From contig NZ_CP037954.1 in NCBI RefSeq assembly GCF_004359195.1, positions 1,364,001-1,428,000 on the forward strand: a stretch of DNA of 64,000 bases, given 5' to 3'. The notes below the pieces were generated by a model that was not told the DNA's origin, ran no database searches, and worked only from the letters and a program-made list of their open reading frames with translations. Of this stretch, positions 35,364 to 44,048 are shown piece by piece. The position numbers and the translations under genes are program-made. This DNA comes from Chryseobacterium salivictor. Its GTDB lineage: Bacteria > Bacteroidota > Bacteroidia > Flavobacteriales > Weeksellaceae. The stretch's first letter is position 1, and every line of letters starts with the position of its first letter.

Positions 35364-35519
35364 ATGGCAAAAAAAGTAGTAGCAACACTTCAAGGTGGTG
35401 CAGGTTCAAAAAAAATGACCAAAGTTGTGAAAATGGTAAAGTCTGCTAAAAGTGGAGCTTACGTTTTCGATGAGAAAGTAATGAACGCTGATGAAGTTGA
35501 TGCTTATTTGAAAAAATAA
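35364..35519 (+). CDS. DUF4295 small basic protein, probable Bacteroidota ribosome-associated protein
   Basis: 51 residues, MAKKVVATLQGGAGSKKM at the start and NADEVDAYLKK at the end, lysine-rich and basic, as expected for an RNA-binding ribosomal protein. It is the usual third gene of the rpmB-rpmG cluster in Bacteroidota. I recall that a flavobacterial ribosome structure assigned a new 50S protein (called bL38) to this type of gene; I am not certain of that match. It ends 24 nt before a terminator. The frame is complete with ATG and TAA. Confidence 0.85.
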   Translation: MAKKVVATLQGGAGSKKMTKVVKMVKSAKSGAYVFDEKVMNADEVDAYLKK

Positions 35520-35542
35520 TTTTCACTCACACGAGAATATAT

Positions 35543-35570
35543 AAAACTATCCTAAATGGATAGTTTTTTT
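35543..35570 (+). terminator. Intrinsic terminator of the rpmB-rpmG-DUF4295 operon
   Basis: 10-bp stem AAAACTATCC/GGATAGTTTT with a TAAAT loop and T-run. Confidence 0.88.
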
Positions 35571-35574
35571 ATTT

Positions 35575-35582
35575 TATCTTTG
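35575..35582 (+). promoter_or_regulatory. -7 box of ftsY
   Basis: TATCTTTG right behind the ribosomal operon terminator, 43 nt before the ATG at 35626; ftsY thus has its own promoter. Confidence 0.5.
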
Positions 35583-35625
35583 TTTGCCAGTGGCAAATGT
35601 TTAATTCAAATTTGTAATTTTTATA

Positions 35626-36579
35626 ATGAGTTGGTATAAAAAAATATTCAAAAAGGAGGAGAAGGAATCTTTAGATAAAGGTTTAGAAAAATCCAGTCAA
35701 GGTTTTTTCGAGAAAATTTCTAAAGCAGTTGTTGGGAAAAGTACCGTTGATGAAGATGTTTTGGATCATCTCGAAGAAATTCTTATCGCCTCGGATGTTG
35801 GTGCATCTACCACCATTAAAATCATTGAAAGAATTGAGCAGCGTGTTGCAAGAGATAAATTTGTAGGAACCGATGAACTCGATCAGATTCTTCGTGAAGA
35901 AATTACCGGTTTACTTCTGGAAAACCCGCACGCCGGAACCGGAAATATTGATGAAACGAAAAAACCTTATGTCATAATGGTTGTCGGCGTTAATGGAGTG
36001 GGAAAAACCACGACAATCGGGAAATTGGCGCACCAGTTTAAATCGGAAGGGAAAAAAGTAGTACTGGGTGCTGCAGATACTTTCCGGGCAGCGGCAACAG
36101 AACAATTAACGATTTGGAGCGAAAGAGTTGGTGTGCCGATTGTGAAACAGAATATGGGCAGCGATCCTGCATCTGTGGCTTTTGATACGGTGCAAAGTGC
36201 GGTGGCCAATCAGGCAGATGTCGTTATTATAGATACTGCCGGTCGTTTGCATAACAAAGTGAATCTGATGAACGAACTGACGAAGATCAAAAGAGTGATG
36301 CAGAAAGTAATTCCTGATGCTCCTCACGAGATTCTTTTGGTTTTGGACGGTTCTACCGGACAAAATGCTTTTGAGCAGGCAAAGCAGTTTACAGCCGCAA
36401 CGGAAGTTAATGCCTTAGCCGTAACAAAACTCGATGGTACTGCGAAAGGAGGAGTGGTGATCGGGATTTCTGATCAGTTTCAAATTCCTGTAAAATATAT
36501 CGGCGTTGGTGAAAAGATGACTGATTTACAGTTCTTTAACGGAGCTGAATTTGTAGATTCTTTCTTTAAAAAAAGGTAA
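35626..36579 (+). CDS. ftsY: Signal recognition particle receptor FtsY
   Basis: 317 residues. GTPase that docks SRP-ribosome complexes at the inner membrane. The short charged N-terminal A region (~1-30) is followed by the N domain and the G domain: P-loop VVGVNGVGKTTTIGKLA (~123), GAADTFRAAATEQL, VIIDTAGRLHNKVNLMNEL and TKLDGTAKGGVV. The A domain is much shorter than in E. coli, which is usual for Bacteroidota. Confidence 0.97.
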   Translation: MSWYKKIFKKEEKESLDKGLEKSSQGFFEKISKAVVGKSTVDEDVLDHLEEILIASDVGASTTIKIIERIEQRVARDKFVGTDELDQILREEITGLLLENPHAGTGNIDETKKPYVIMVVGVNGVGKTTTIGKLAHQFKSEGKKVVLGAADTFRAAATEQLTIWSERVGVPIVKQNMGSDPASVAFDTVQSAVANQADVVIIDTAGRLHNKVNLMNELTKIKRVMQKVIPDAPHEILLVLDGSTGQNAFEQAKQFTAATEVNALAVTKLDGTAKGGVVIGISDQFQIPVKYIGVGEKMTDLQFFNGAEFVDSFFKKR

Positions 36580-36670
36580 AGTATAGGTGATGTAGTTTGA
36601 ATCCAATGTGTTTTAATTAGTAAATTTTTATTTTTAGAGCCAATTTATATGATTTATATCATTTTGGTCT

Positions 36671-36678
36671 TATGTTTG
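36671..36678 (+). promoter_or_regulatory. -7 box of the GlsB/YeaQ-like gene
   Basis: TATGTTTG, 54 nt before the ATG at 36733. Confidence 0.4.
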
Positions 36679-36732
36679 ATATTTAGTCAACAATAATAAT
36701 TACTTAATATTAACATTAAAAATTTTAAAACT

Positions 36733-36987
36733 ATGGGAATTTTAACTTGGATCATTTTTGGTCTTATCGCAGGAGCTATTGCAAAATTCATTATGCCGGG
36801 GAATCAGGGAATGGGTTGGTTACTCACCATTGTACTAGGAATCATAGGTGCTTATGTCGGTGCATTTGTCGGCCAGCTCTTAGGTTTGGGTGATGTAACA
36901 GGATTCAACATCGGAAGTATGTTTTTGGCTGTTGCAGGTGCCTTAATTGTTTTGTGGATTTACGGAATGGCCACCAAACGAGGTTAA
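36733..36987 (+). CDS. GlsB/YeaQ/YmgE family small membrane protein
   Basis: 84 residues with three hydrophobic helices and the family glycine pattern: ILTWIIFGLIAGAIAKFIMPG, GWLLTIVLGIIGAYVGAFVG and MFLAVAGALIVLWIYG. Members are small inner-membrane proteins induced by stress (transglycosylase-associated in older names), with no proven enzymatic activity. It is a single-gene unit with a -7 box and bidirectional terminator. Confidence 0.92.
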   Translation: MGILTWIIFGLIAGAIAKFIMPGNQGMGWLLTIVLGIIGAYVGAFVGQLLGLGDVTGFNIGSMFLAVAGALIVLWIYGMATKRG

Positions 36988-37005
36988 CCAAATAACTAAA
37001 AATTT

Positions 37006-37038
37006 AAAATCCCGCTCTGATTTTCAGAGCGGGATTTT
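37006..37038. terminator. Bidirectional intrinsic terminator
   Basis: 15-bp stem AAAATCCCGCTCTGA/TCAGAGCGGGATTTT with a TTT loop, between the GlsB-like gene and convergent sppA. Confidence 0.92.
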
Positions 37039-37060
37039 TTGTTAGATTTCCCTAAAGGAT

Positions 37061-38818
37061 TTAATCAATTTTAATTTCAAAAGGCATTTTCATCATTACG
37101 CCCTGCTGTAATTTCGGATTGGTTATTTGTTCAAATAGTCTGTAATTTTCTGTGCCGATTTTATTTTTAATCACTCTTGCAGAAATTTCATCTTCATCCA
37201 GATTTTTAAATAGTTGCTCGAACTGGCTCATTTTCTTTGGGTAAGCAGTTACGCTATAATCTTTCAGCTTTGCTTTTTGTGCTGCGAAATTGATCGCATC
37301 CTGTAATGTGCCCAATTCATCAACCAGACCGATTTCCTTCGCACGGCTTCCGCTCCAGACTCTTCCGCCACCGATTTCATCAATTTGGGCAAATGACTTT
37401 TTGCGGTTTTCTGTTACAAAATGTACAAATCGTTTATACGTTTTTTCTACGCTTTTGGTTAAAATGGTTACGCCACCTGGAGTAACCCCGTTTACGAAGG
37501 AGTACATATTAGAATTCGCATTGGTAGTGACCGGGTGAGATGTTAGGCCGTTTTTGTTTGCAGCTTCTTTAAAGTAAGGAATCATCCCGAATACTCCGAT
37601 AGACCCAGTCAAGGTATTTGGTTCGGAGTAGATTTTATCTGCGGCCATCGCAATGTAGTATCCACCTGAGGCAGCGTAATCACCGAAAGAGACTGTAATG
37701 GGTTTTTTCTTTTTCATCTGTTCCAGTTCGAACAGGATTTCATCAGACGCGTTTGCGCTTCCGCCGGGAGAGTTTATTCTGAGGACGACTGCTTTTACTT
37801 TGTCATTATCTGCTATTTTTTTTATTTCTTTTACGAAATTATCTGCATAGATATTTTGGTATCCTTCGCCGTTATAGATTGCTCCGGATGCGTAAAGTAC
37901 TGCAATCTGGTCCTCTTTTTTAGAAGAGTCGTCACTGAAAGAGTGGATGTATTTTTTAAATGATACTTTGGTGAGTTTGTCTTTTTTTGCCAGATTCAGT
38001 TTTGTTTTAATCATTTGATCGTACTCGCTTTTCTGCATTAACTTATCTGCTAATTTATAAGTTAAACTAAGATCAGGAATTGCTCCATAAAGACTGTCAA
38101 CAACTGTTTTGAACTGTGCAGGATCAATTTTCCGTGAACTGGCGATTTTCTGTGAATTGACGGACCAGATATCATTTAATAAAGTTGAAAGCTGTTCTTT
38201 GTTTTCCGGCGACATATCATCTCTCATAAATGGTTCTACAGCGGATTTGTATTTTCCGTGTCTGATGATTTCTATTCCGATTCCGTATTTATCGGCGAAG
38301 CTTTTCATGTATAAAACTTCGGTTGATAATCCTTTTAAATCGATTCCGCCAGCCGGATTTAGAATGTATTGGTCAGCAACGGAACCAAGATAATAAGCGG
38401 CCTGGGAAACCACATTGCCGTAAGCATAGACGAATTTTCCACTTTTCTTAAAATCTTGCAGAGCGCCGCGAATGTCATCCAACTGAGTAAGGCCAGCATG
38501 GATTCCATCAGTCTCGATACTTATCCCTTTGATTTTATCATCAGATTTTGCTTTTTTAATGGCCTCAAGCATATCGAATATTAAAATATTTTTCGGCTTA
38601 TCACCAAAGGCAAACATCTCATTCTGATCTTCCGTAGGGCTATCGATGATGTTGGTTTTAAAATCAAGGGTGAGTATAGTATTGTCTTTAATGTTAGGTT
38701 TTTGTTCACCGCTTAATGCGCTTGCTGCAATCATCATTATTAAAAACAGTGAAAACACGGCGGCTATAATAATAATAGCCACTATATTTGCCATAACATT
38801 TTTAAAAAAACTCTTCAT
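37061..38818 (-). CDS. sppA: Signal peptide peptidase SppA (67K type)
   Basis: 585 residues. One N-terminal transmembrane helix (~10-32, MANIVAIIIIAAVFSLFLIM). Two tandem S49 domains: the first carries the general-base lysine region RHGKYKSAVEP (~190), the second the nucleophile in AASGGYYIAMAADKI (~385), preceded by VLRINSPGGSAN. It degrades leftover signal peptides in the inner membrane, as a tetramer in studied relatives. The gene is divergent from folK with only 20 nt between the starts, so its promoter must overlap the folK start region. Confidence 0.95.
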   Translation of the reverse strand: MKSFFKNVMANIVAIIIIAAVFSLFLIMMIAASALSGEQKPNIKDNTILTLDFKTNIIDSPTEDQNEMFAFGDKPKNILIFDMLEAIKKAKSDDKIKGISIETDGIHAGLTQLDDIRGALQDFKKSGKFVYAYGNVVSQAAYYLGSVADQYILNPAGGIDLKGLSTEVLYMKSFADKYGIGIEIIRHGKYKSAVEPFMRDDMSPENKEQLSTLLNDIWSVNSQKIASSRKIDPAQFKTVVDSLYGAIPDLSLTYKLADKLMQKSEYDQMIKTKLNLAKKDKLTKVSFKKYIHSFSDDSSKKEDQIAVLYASGAIYNGEGYQNIYADNFVKEIKKIADNDKVKAVVLRINSPGGSANASDEILFELEQMKKKKPITVSFGDYAASGGYYIAMAADKIYSEPNTLTGSIGVFGMIPYFKEAANKNGLTSHPVTTNANSNMYSFVNGVTPGGVTILTKSVEKTYKRFVHFVTENRKKSFAQIDEIGGGRVWSGSRAKEIGLVDELGTLQDAINFAAQKAKLKDYSVTAYPKKMSQFEQLFKNLDEDEISARVIKNKIGTENYRLFEQITNPKLQQGVMMKMPFEIKID

Positions 38819-38838
38819 AATTTAAATATTTCTACGAT

Positions 38839-39261
38839 ATGTCGCAACATGAGGTCACTTTGTTACTCGGAAGCAATTTAGGAAATCCTGAACATAATAT
38901 TGGGGTAGCCCTCCTTAGAATAGAGGAAGAGATTGGTGAGGTTTTAAGGAAAAGTGAGGTCTTGATTACCGACCCTGTAGAGTTTGTTAGTAATAATATT
39001 TTTTGTAATATTGCATTAGTAATAAAAACACAATTTTCTCCTATAAAACTCTTAAATTATGTGAAATTAATTGAGAGACAGATGGGAAGGTGCGATGATA
39101 CATTGATTTCAGGAGAGTACCAAGACAGAGTAATCGATATAGATGTAGTGTTTTTCGGTAATCTCAATTTCTGTTGTAAGGAATTAAAAATTCCGCATCA
39201 CAAGCATTTATATCAACGTGAATTTTCTAGGAAATTGTTAGGTGAGCTATCGAAACACTAA
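38839..39261 (+). CDS. folK: 6-hydroxymethyl-7,8-dihydropterin pyrophosphokinase
   Basis: 140 residues, slightly shorter than E. coli HPPK (159). It transfers pyrophosphate from ATP to the pterin in folate synthesis. LLGSNLGNPEHNI at the N-terminus and DRVIDIDVVFFGN (metal-binding DxD, normally xRxxDxD) are recognisable, together with the IPHHKHLYQREF C-terminal segment. The start is 10 nt upstream of the next gene's frame, and the OmpA-like gene starts 10 nt after its stop, so they are probably co-transcribed. Confidence 0.9.
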   Translation: MSQHEVTLLLGSNLGNPEHNIGVALLRIEEEIGEVLRKSEVLITDPVEFVSNNIFCNIALVIKTQFSPIKLLNYVKLIERQMGRCDDTLISGEYQDRVIDIDVVFFGNLNFCCKELKIPHHKHLYQREFSRKLLGELSKH

Positions 39262-39271
39262 AAACAACAAT

Positions 39272-40372
39272 ATGAAATTAAATTTATTATTAGCACTAGC
39301 AATACCCATTGCTTTTTGCGCGCAGAAGAATTCTGTTGCCGACACTCTTGGGAATTATCCCAACGCTTATTCCTCCGGATCCGCAAACATCAAACCTTTT
39401 GATAATTCATCAAGGATGTTTCGTGACTGGTCTGTTTCAGTAGGGGGTGGAGGTGCATTTATGCATAGTGCAGACGTTAATTCCTTTTACGATGGCAAAG
39501 TTGATTTTGGTTGGAATGCTTACGGAAGTTTAGATAAACAGATTTCTCATACCTTCGGATTGAGTTTGCTTTATCAAACGGGTAAGACCAATCAAAAAGC
39601 CCTGTTACCAGGAGCTGCAGGAGTAGCCGCAGGCGTGGCCACTGCTTACACAAAATATCATCAGGTTTCTGTCTTAGGTGATATTAATTTTTCTAATTTA
39701 ATGCGTCGTACCGATAATCATTCGCCTTATAGATGGGCTTTGCATGGTTACGGCGGAGTTGGTCTTCAAGCGTATAACACCTTGTTATTAGATAATGATA
39801 TGTCGAGATGGAGTACGACCCCAAACAGAATCCCTATCGAAATCGATCAAAAATTAGGCTTCGACAGTTTTTTTTTCCAAGTTGGAACGGGCGTGAAATA
39901 CAATGCTTCTAAACTGATTGATATTGAAGCCAGAGCAATGTATATTTTTTCCGGTGACGACTCTTTCGATGGCGGTGGTTACGCAAGAAATTCCCGCCCG
40001 CCCTATAATGCGATAAAATCTGGTTCCTCTGATAATATGTTCAGCGTTAACCTGGGATTATCTTTTAAATTAGGAAAATATGATACTCATCTCGCATGGT
40101 TTGATCCTTTGCAGAATATTAATAACAGAATATATGTTTTAGATCATGCTGCAACGGATTTTGTAGTATGTGAAAAAGGTGATTTAGACAATGATGGGGT
40201 TTGTGACGATTGGGACAGACAGCTTGGTACTCCTGCAGGAGCGAGAGTGGATGGAGCTGGTGTTGCTTTGGATATGGATCTGGACGGCGTCATCGATCTG
40301 TATGATAAATGTGTCACTGTGCCGGGGCCGGTTGAGAATAACGGCTGCCCAATTAATGTGAATCCAAAATAA
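39272..40372 (+). CDS. OmpA-like beta-barrel protein with TSP3 calcium repeats, lacking the C-terminal OmpA domain
   Basis: 366 residues from ATG 39272 (signal peptide MKLNLLLALAIPIAFCAQ; the frame runs further upstream inside folK but without signal features). An N-terminal beta-barrel of ~270 residues is followed by two thrombospondin type 3 repeats, LDNDGVCDDWDRQ and MDLDGVIDLYDK, ending VENNGCPINVNPK. The whole length aligns with the next gene, which continues with a peptidoglycan-binding domain that is missing here. It is an outer-membrane protein by inference; role is unknown. Confidence 0.85.
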   Translation: MKLNLLLALAIPIAFCAQKNSVADTLGNYPNAYSSGSANIKPFDNSSRMFRDWSVSVGGGGAFMHSADVNSFYDGKVDFGWNAYGSLDKQISHTFGLSLLYQTGKTNQKALLPGAAGVAAGVATAYTKYHQVSVLGDINFSNLMRRTDNHSPYRWALHGYGGVGLQAYNTLLLDNDMSRWSTTPNRIPIEIDQKLGFDSFFFQVGTGVKYNASKLIDIEARAMYIFSGDDSFDGGGYARNSRPPYNAIKSGSSDNMFSVNLGLSFKLGKYDTHLAWFDPLQNINNRIYVLDHAATDFVVCEKGDLDNDGVCDDWDRQLGTPAGARVDGAGVALDMDLDGVIDLYDKCVTVPGPVENNGCPINVNPK

Positions 40373-40575
40373 AAAGAATTAAATGTTGTATCTGACAACA
40401 ATGAAGCTACCTTATTAATTGAGTATCCAATATTAATATGTAAAAAGGCTTGGAGAGCTTAAAAATAATGTGAAAAAATTGTGTTTACAAATAACATTTT
40501 TGTAAAATCTCCGCGTTAAATTTTTGCATCATTACTAAAAACGGATATTTATAAACTTAAAAAAAAACAAACGAT

Positions 40576-42009
40576 ATGAAACTAAATTTAACAAGTATTG
40601 CATTAGCGCTCGTATTGCCTACAGCGGTTTTTGCGCAGGATTCCATTACCAGTTCCACTGGTAATTATCCTAATCCTTATACTTCAGGATCGGCAACAGT
40701 ATCACCTTTTACGCAAGAGTCAAAAAGATTTAATGACTGGGCTGTGTCGGCTGGTGCTGGGGTTCCACTGATGCAATCGTCTGACCTTACTTCCATCAAA
40801 AGTTACGGAGCGGGAAAAAATCTTTTTGGTTGGTCTGCTTACTTAAGTGTTGACAAAGCAATTACCCATGCTTTTGGTCTTAAACTTCAGTATGATAAAG
40901 GGGAATCAAGACAGGGATTTGTAAATACAAAAGATCATGTTGCTTCACCAAGTGGTGATGGAGCAAGAACACAATATGATGCGCTTTCTATTATCGGGGA
41001 TGTTAACTTTTCAAATCTTTTGAGAAGAATAGATAATAAATCTCCTTTTAGATGGGCGCTTCACGGATATGCAGGCGCGGGTACGCTGGCTTATAGAGCG
41101 TACAGACAAGATGCCGGGCCTGTTTATAATCAGAGTTTAGTTACAGAAGTTAAACCATTTAAGTTTGGAAGTTTGTTTGGTCAAGCCGGTGCCGGTTTAA
41201 AATACCGGGCTACAAAATCCCTAGATCTTGAAGCAAGAGGGATGTATGTGGTGACCGGAGATGATGCTTTTGATGGCGCACGTACCAATACGATAAATGA
41301 TAATGTTTCCGATAACTTAATTAATATTACCTTAGGAGCAACATTGAATTTAGGAAGACACGAATCTCACCTTTTCTGGCATGATCCATTGCAGGAAATT
41401 TATTATAAATTAGATGTATTGGCTGATAAAAACCAGGATGTTGAAGTTTGTAAAAAAGGAGATGCTGATAATGACGGAGTTTGTGATGACTGGGACAGAC
41501 AGCTTAATACACCTTTAGGGGCAAGAGTTGATGGTGCAGGTGTTGCTCTCGATGCAGATTTAGACGGCGTAATCGACTTGTATGATAAGTGCGTAACTGT
41601 TCCGGGACCTGTTGAAAATAACGGTTGTCCATGGGATTTAAAATCTACTGTTTCTGATGAGACCAGAACATTGGAAGGGATTGAGTTTGATTTTGATTCA
41701 GACCGGATTCTTCCATCTAATACTCCAATCTTGAACAATGCAGTTAATTATATTAATTCATCTGAAGGTTCTTACTATGTAATCGGAGGTGCAGATGCCA
41801 GAGGCACCAATGCTTACAACCAGAAATTGTCTGAGCGAAGAGCGAATAATGTTAAAAATTATTTGATCAAAAACGGCGTGAATTCAGGTAAATTAGATGC
41901 GATAGGCAGAGGTGAAACCAACCTTAAATATCCAGAATGTGATCCTGCAACCAAATGTCCGGAATGGAAAAATAGAGCGAACAGAAGAGTTTACTTTGAA
42001 GCAAAGTAA
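40576..42009 (+). CDS. OmpA family outer-membrane protein with TSP3 repeats
   Basis: 477 residues. Signal peptide MKLNLTSIALALVLPTAVFAQ, a ~280-residue beta-barrel, two TSP3 calcium repeats (ADNDGVCDDWDRQ, ADLDGVIDLYDKC), then an OmpA/MotB-type peptidoglycan-binding domain (~355-477): GIEFDFDSDRILPSN, GGADARGTNAYNQKLSERRA, AIGRGETN, NRANRRVYFEAK. It should anchor the outer membrane to peptidoglycan as an abundant structural porin-like protein. It is the tandem paralogue of the preceding gene and ends before a terminator. Confidence 0.95.
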   Translation: MKLNLTSIALALVLPTAVFAQDSITSSTGNYPNPYTSGSATVSPFTQESKRFNDWAVSAGAGVPLMQSSDLTSIKSYGAGKNLFGWSAYLSVDKAITHAFGLKLQYDKGESRQGFVNTKDHVASPSGDGARTQYDALSIIGDVNFSNLLRRIDNKSPFRWALHGYAGAGTLAYRAYRQDAGPVYNQSLVTEVKPFKFGSLFGQAGAGLKYRATKSLDLEARGMYVVTGDDAFDGARTNTINDNVSDNLINITLGATLNLGRHESHLFWHDPLQEIYYKLDVLADKNQDVEVCKKGDADNDGVCDDWDRQLNTPLGARVDGAGVALDADLDGVIDLYDKCVTVPGPVENNGCPWDLKSTVSDETRTLEGIEFDFDSDRILPSNTPILNNAVNYINSSEGSYYVIGGADARGTNAYNQKLSERRANNVKNYLIKNGVNSGKLDAIGRGETNLKYPECDPATKCPEWKNRANRRVYFEAK

Positions 42010-42037
42010 TTCTCTAAGCGCTTCTAAATACTAAAGA

Positions 42038-42062
42038 AAAAGCCACGTTAGCCGTGGCTTTT
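42038..42062 (+). terminator. Intrinsic terminator of the OmpA-type gene
   Basis: 10-bp stem AAAAGCCACG/CGTGGCTTTT with a short loop. Confidence 0.85.
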
Positions 42063-42098
42063 CTTGTTTTATGCCATCTATTTCAGTAATTTTACTCA

Positions 42099-44006
42099 AT
42101 GATTTCTAGCCAGGATTTTGAAAAATTAAAACAGCAGACCTTAAAGCATTTTTGGGGTTACGATACCTTTCGGGATTCGCAGGAAACAATCATTAATTCA
42201 ATTATTTCCGGCAAAGATACCTTGGCCCTGCTCCCAACAGGTGGCGGGAAATCACTTTGTTATCAACTTCCGGCTTTGGTTTTAGAAGGAACCTGTCTGG
42301 TGATATCTCCGCTTTTGGCTTTGATGAAGGATCAGGTTTATCAAATGAAAAATATCGGCATTGAAGCTGAATATCTCTCGTCGGAACTGGATGAATACGA
42401 TGCCGAAATTATTTTTAACCGTTGCAAAGACGGCTTGACCAAATTACTGTACATTTCTCCCGAACGACTAACCAACAGGTTATTTCTTCAAAATTTAGAA
42501 GAAATTCAGATTTCATTTATTGCCGTAGACGAAGCGCACTGTATTTCGGAATGGGGGCAGGATTTCCGGCCGAGTTATCAGCATATCAAAGCCTTTAGAA
42601 ATCAGTTAAAAAATATTCCCTGCATTGCATTAACTGCAACCGCGACTCCAAAAGTTTTACAGGAAATACAGTTGAAACTCAATCTGAAAAACCCGGCAAT
42701 CTTTCAGAAAAGTTTTAGAAGAAGTAATCTTAAAATTGTCTCCGATGAAATTGCTGACAAATATGAAAGAATTCGAAATCTCCTGAAATATAATAATTCA
42801 TCAGGAATTATCTATGTCAGAACCCGGAAAGAAGCCGAAGAACTTACCGCTTTTCTTCACCGAAATCAGATCACGAATGTCGATTTCTTTCACGCCGGGA
42901 TTCCGGTAAAAGAAAAAAATGCGAAACAAAACCGTTGGCTTCAAAGTCAAAACCAGGTTTTGATCTCTACCAATGCATTCGGGATGGGAATCGATAAAGA
43001 TAATGTGCGGTTCATTATCCATTTTTCTCCCGCGGCATCCATAGAAAATTATTATCAGGAAATCGGCCGAGCTGGTCGGGATGGCTCAGTTTCCTATGCT
43101 TTTCTACTTTGGAATGAACAGGAATTAAAGAATTTTGATCAAATTTTAATCAATCAAATTCCGTCGAAAGCAGAATTTCAGAATATTGTATCTTACTTGT
43201 ATTCAACCTTTCAAATTGCTGAGAATGATTTGCCGGAAAATGTATTTCAGCTTCATATTCAAAGGATTCAGAAATTTACAAAAGTGTCTTTAGCAAAGAT
43301 TAGAAATGTTCTTCAGTTTTTGCACCATCAGGAAATTATTTTTTATAATTATCAAAATTCTCTTTCATCACTTGAGCTAAAAATTGCGCCTGATGAAATC
43401 GATTTATTGCCAAAAAAAGACGCCTATTTTATCGAACTCTTATTGAGGGCTCTTTCGGGACTCACCACGCACAAAGTAATGTTCAGCGAAAAATCACTGA
43501 GTACCAAAATCGAGTCGGATCCTCATTTGATTAAAGAGCGACTTCGGGAACTGCAGCATCAGGGACATCTGGATTATATCGATGGCGCTTTGTCGAGTGT
43601 TAAGTTTTTGAAACACCGAGATCAGCGGGCAATAGAAGGAAAGTACTGGAATCTTTTTGCCCAGATCCAGAAAAACAAAATTCAGAAATGGGAGGAAATG
43701 AAATTTTTTGTCCAGAATAGTGAGTTTTGTAAAATGAAATTGATTTTATCTTATTTCGGTGAGAAAAATGTGAAAAACTGCGGACATTGCTCGGTTTGTG
43801 AACAACAGAAAGAAACGGTTTTCGGACGGGATGTTTCGAGAGAAATTTTAGAAATTTTGAAAAATGGTCCTGCAAATGTAGAAGAGATTTCCATTAAACT
43901 GAATTATTTTGTCAAAGAAAATATTTTAGAAAATCTGATTCACCTGCTCGATTCAGGTAAAGTAAAAATGCTCAATTTTAGAACATACTGTTACAATCAC
44001 GATTAA
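42099..44006 (+). CDS. ATP-dependent DNA helicase RecQ
   Basis: 635 residues. 3'-5' superfamily 2 helicase: Walker A LLPTGGGKSLCYQLPAL (~40), DEAH box AVDEAHCISEWGQDFRP, motif III TATATPKVLQEI, motif VI QEIGRAGRDGS. The zinc-binding module ends CGHCSVCEQQ (~560). There is no evident HRDC domain after it, so it is the shorter RecQ form common in Bacteroidota, where a second longer RecQ is often present. It acts in recombination and repair. Starts 37 nt after the preceding terminator; fmt follows after 42 nt. Confidence 0.95.
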   Translation: MISSQDFEKLKQQTLKHFWGYDTFRDSQETIINSIISGKDTLALLPTGGGKSLCYQLPALVLEGTCLVISPLLALMKDQVYQMKNIGIEAEYLSSELDEYDAEIIFNRCKDGLTKLLYISPERLTNRLFLQNLEEIQISFIAVDEAHCISEWGQDFRPSYQHIKAFRNQLKNIPCIALTATATPKVLQEIQLKLNLKNPAIFQKSFRRSNLKIVSDEIADKYERIRNLLKYNNSSGIIYVRTRKEAEELTAFLHRNQITNVDFFHAGIPVKEKNAKQNRWLQSQNQVLISTNAFGMGIDKDNVRFIIHFSPAASIENYYQEIGRAGRDGSVSYAFLLWNEQELKNFDQILINQIPSKAEFQNIVSYLYSTFQIAENDLPENVFQLHIQRIQKFTKVSLAKIRNVLQFLHHQEIIFYNYQNSLSSLELKIAPDEIDLLPKKDAYFIELLLRALSGLTTHKVMFSEKSLSTKIESDPHLIKERLRELQHQGHLDYIDGALSSVKFLKHRDQRAIEGKYWNLFAQIQKNKIQKWEEMKFFVQNSEFCKMKLILSYFGEKNVKNCGHCSVCEQQKETVFGRDVSREILEILKNGPANVEEISIKLNYFVKENILENLIHLLDSGKVKMLNFRTYCYNHD

Positions 44007-44048
44007 AAGTGAATTGTTATTTATTAAATATCCTCAATTATATATTCA

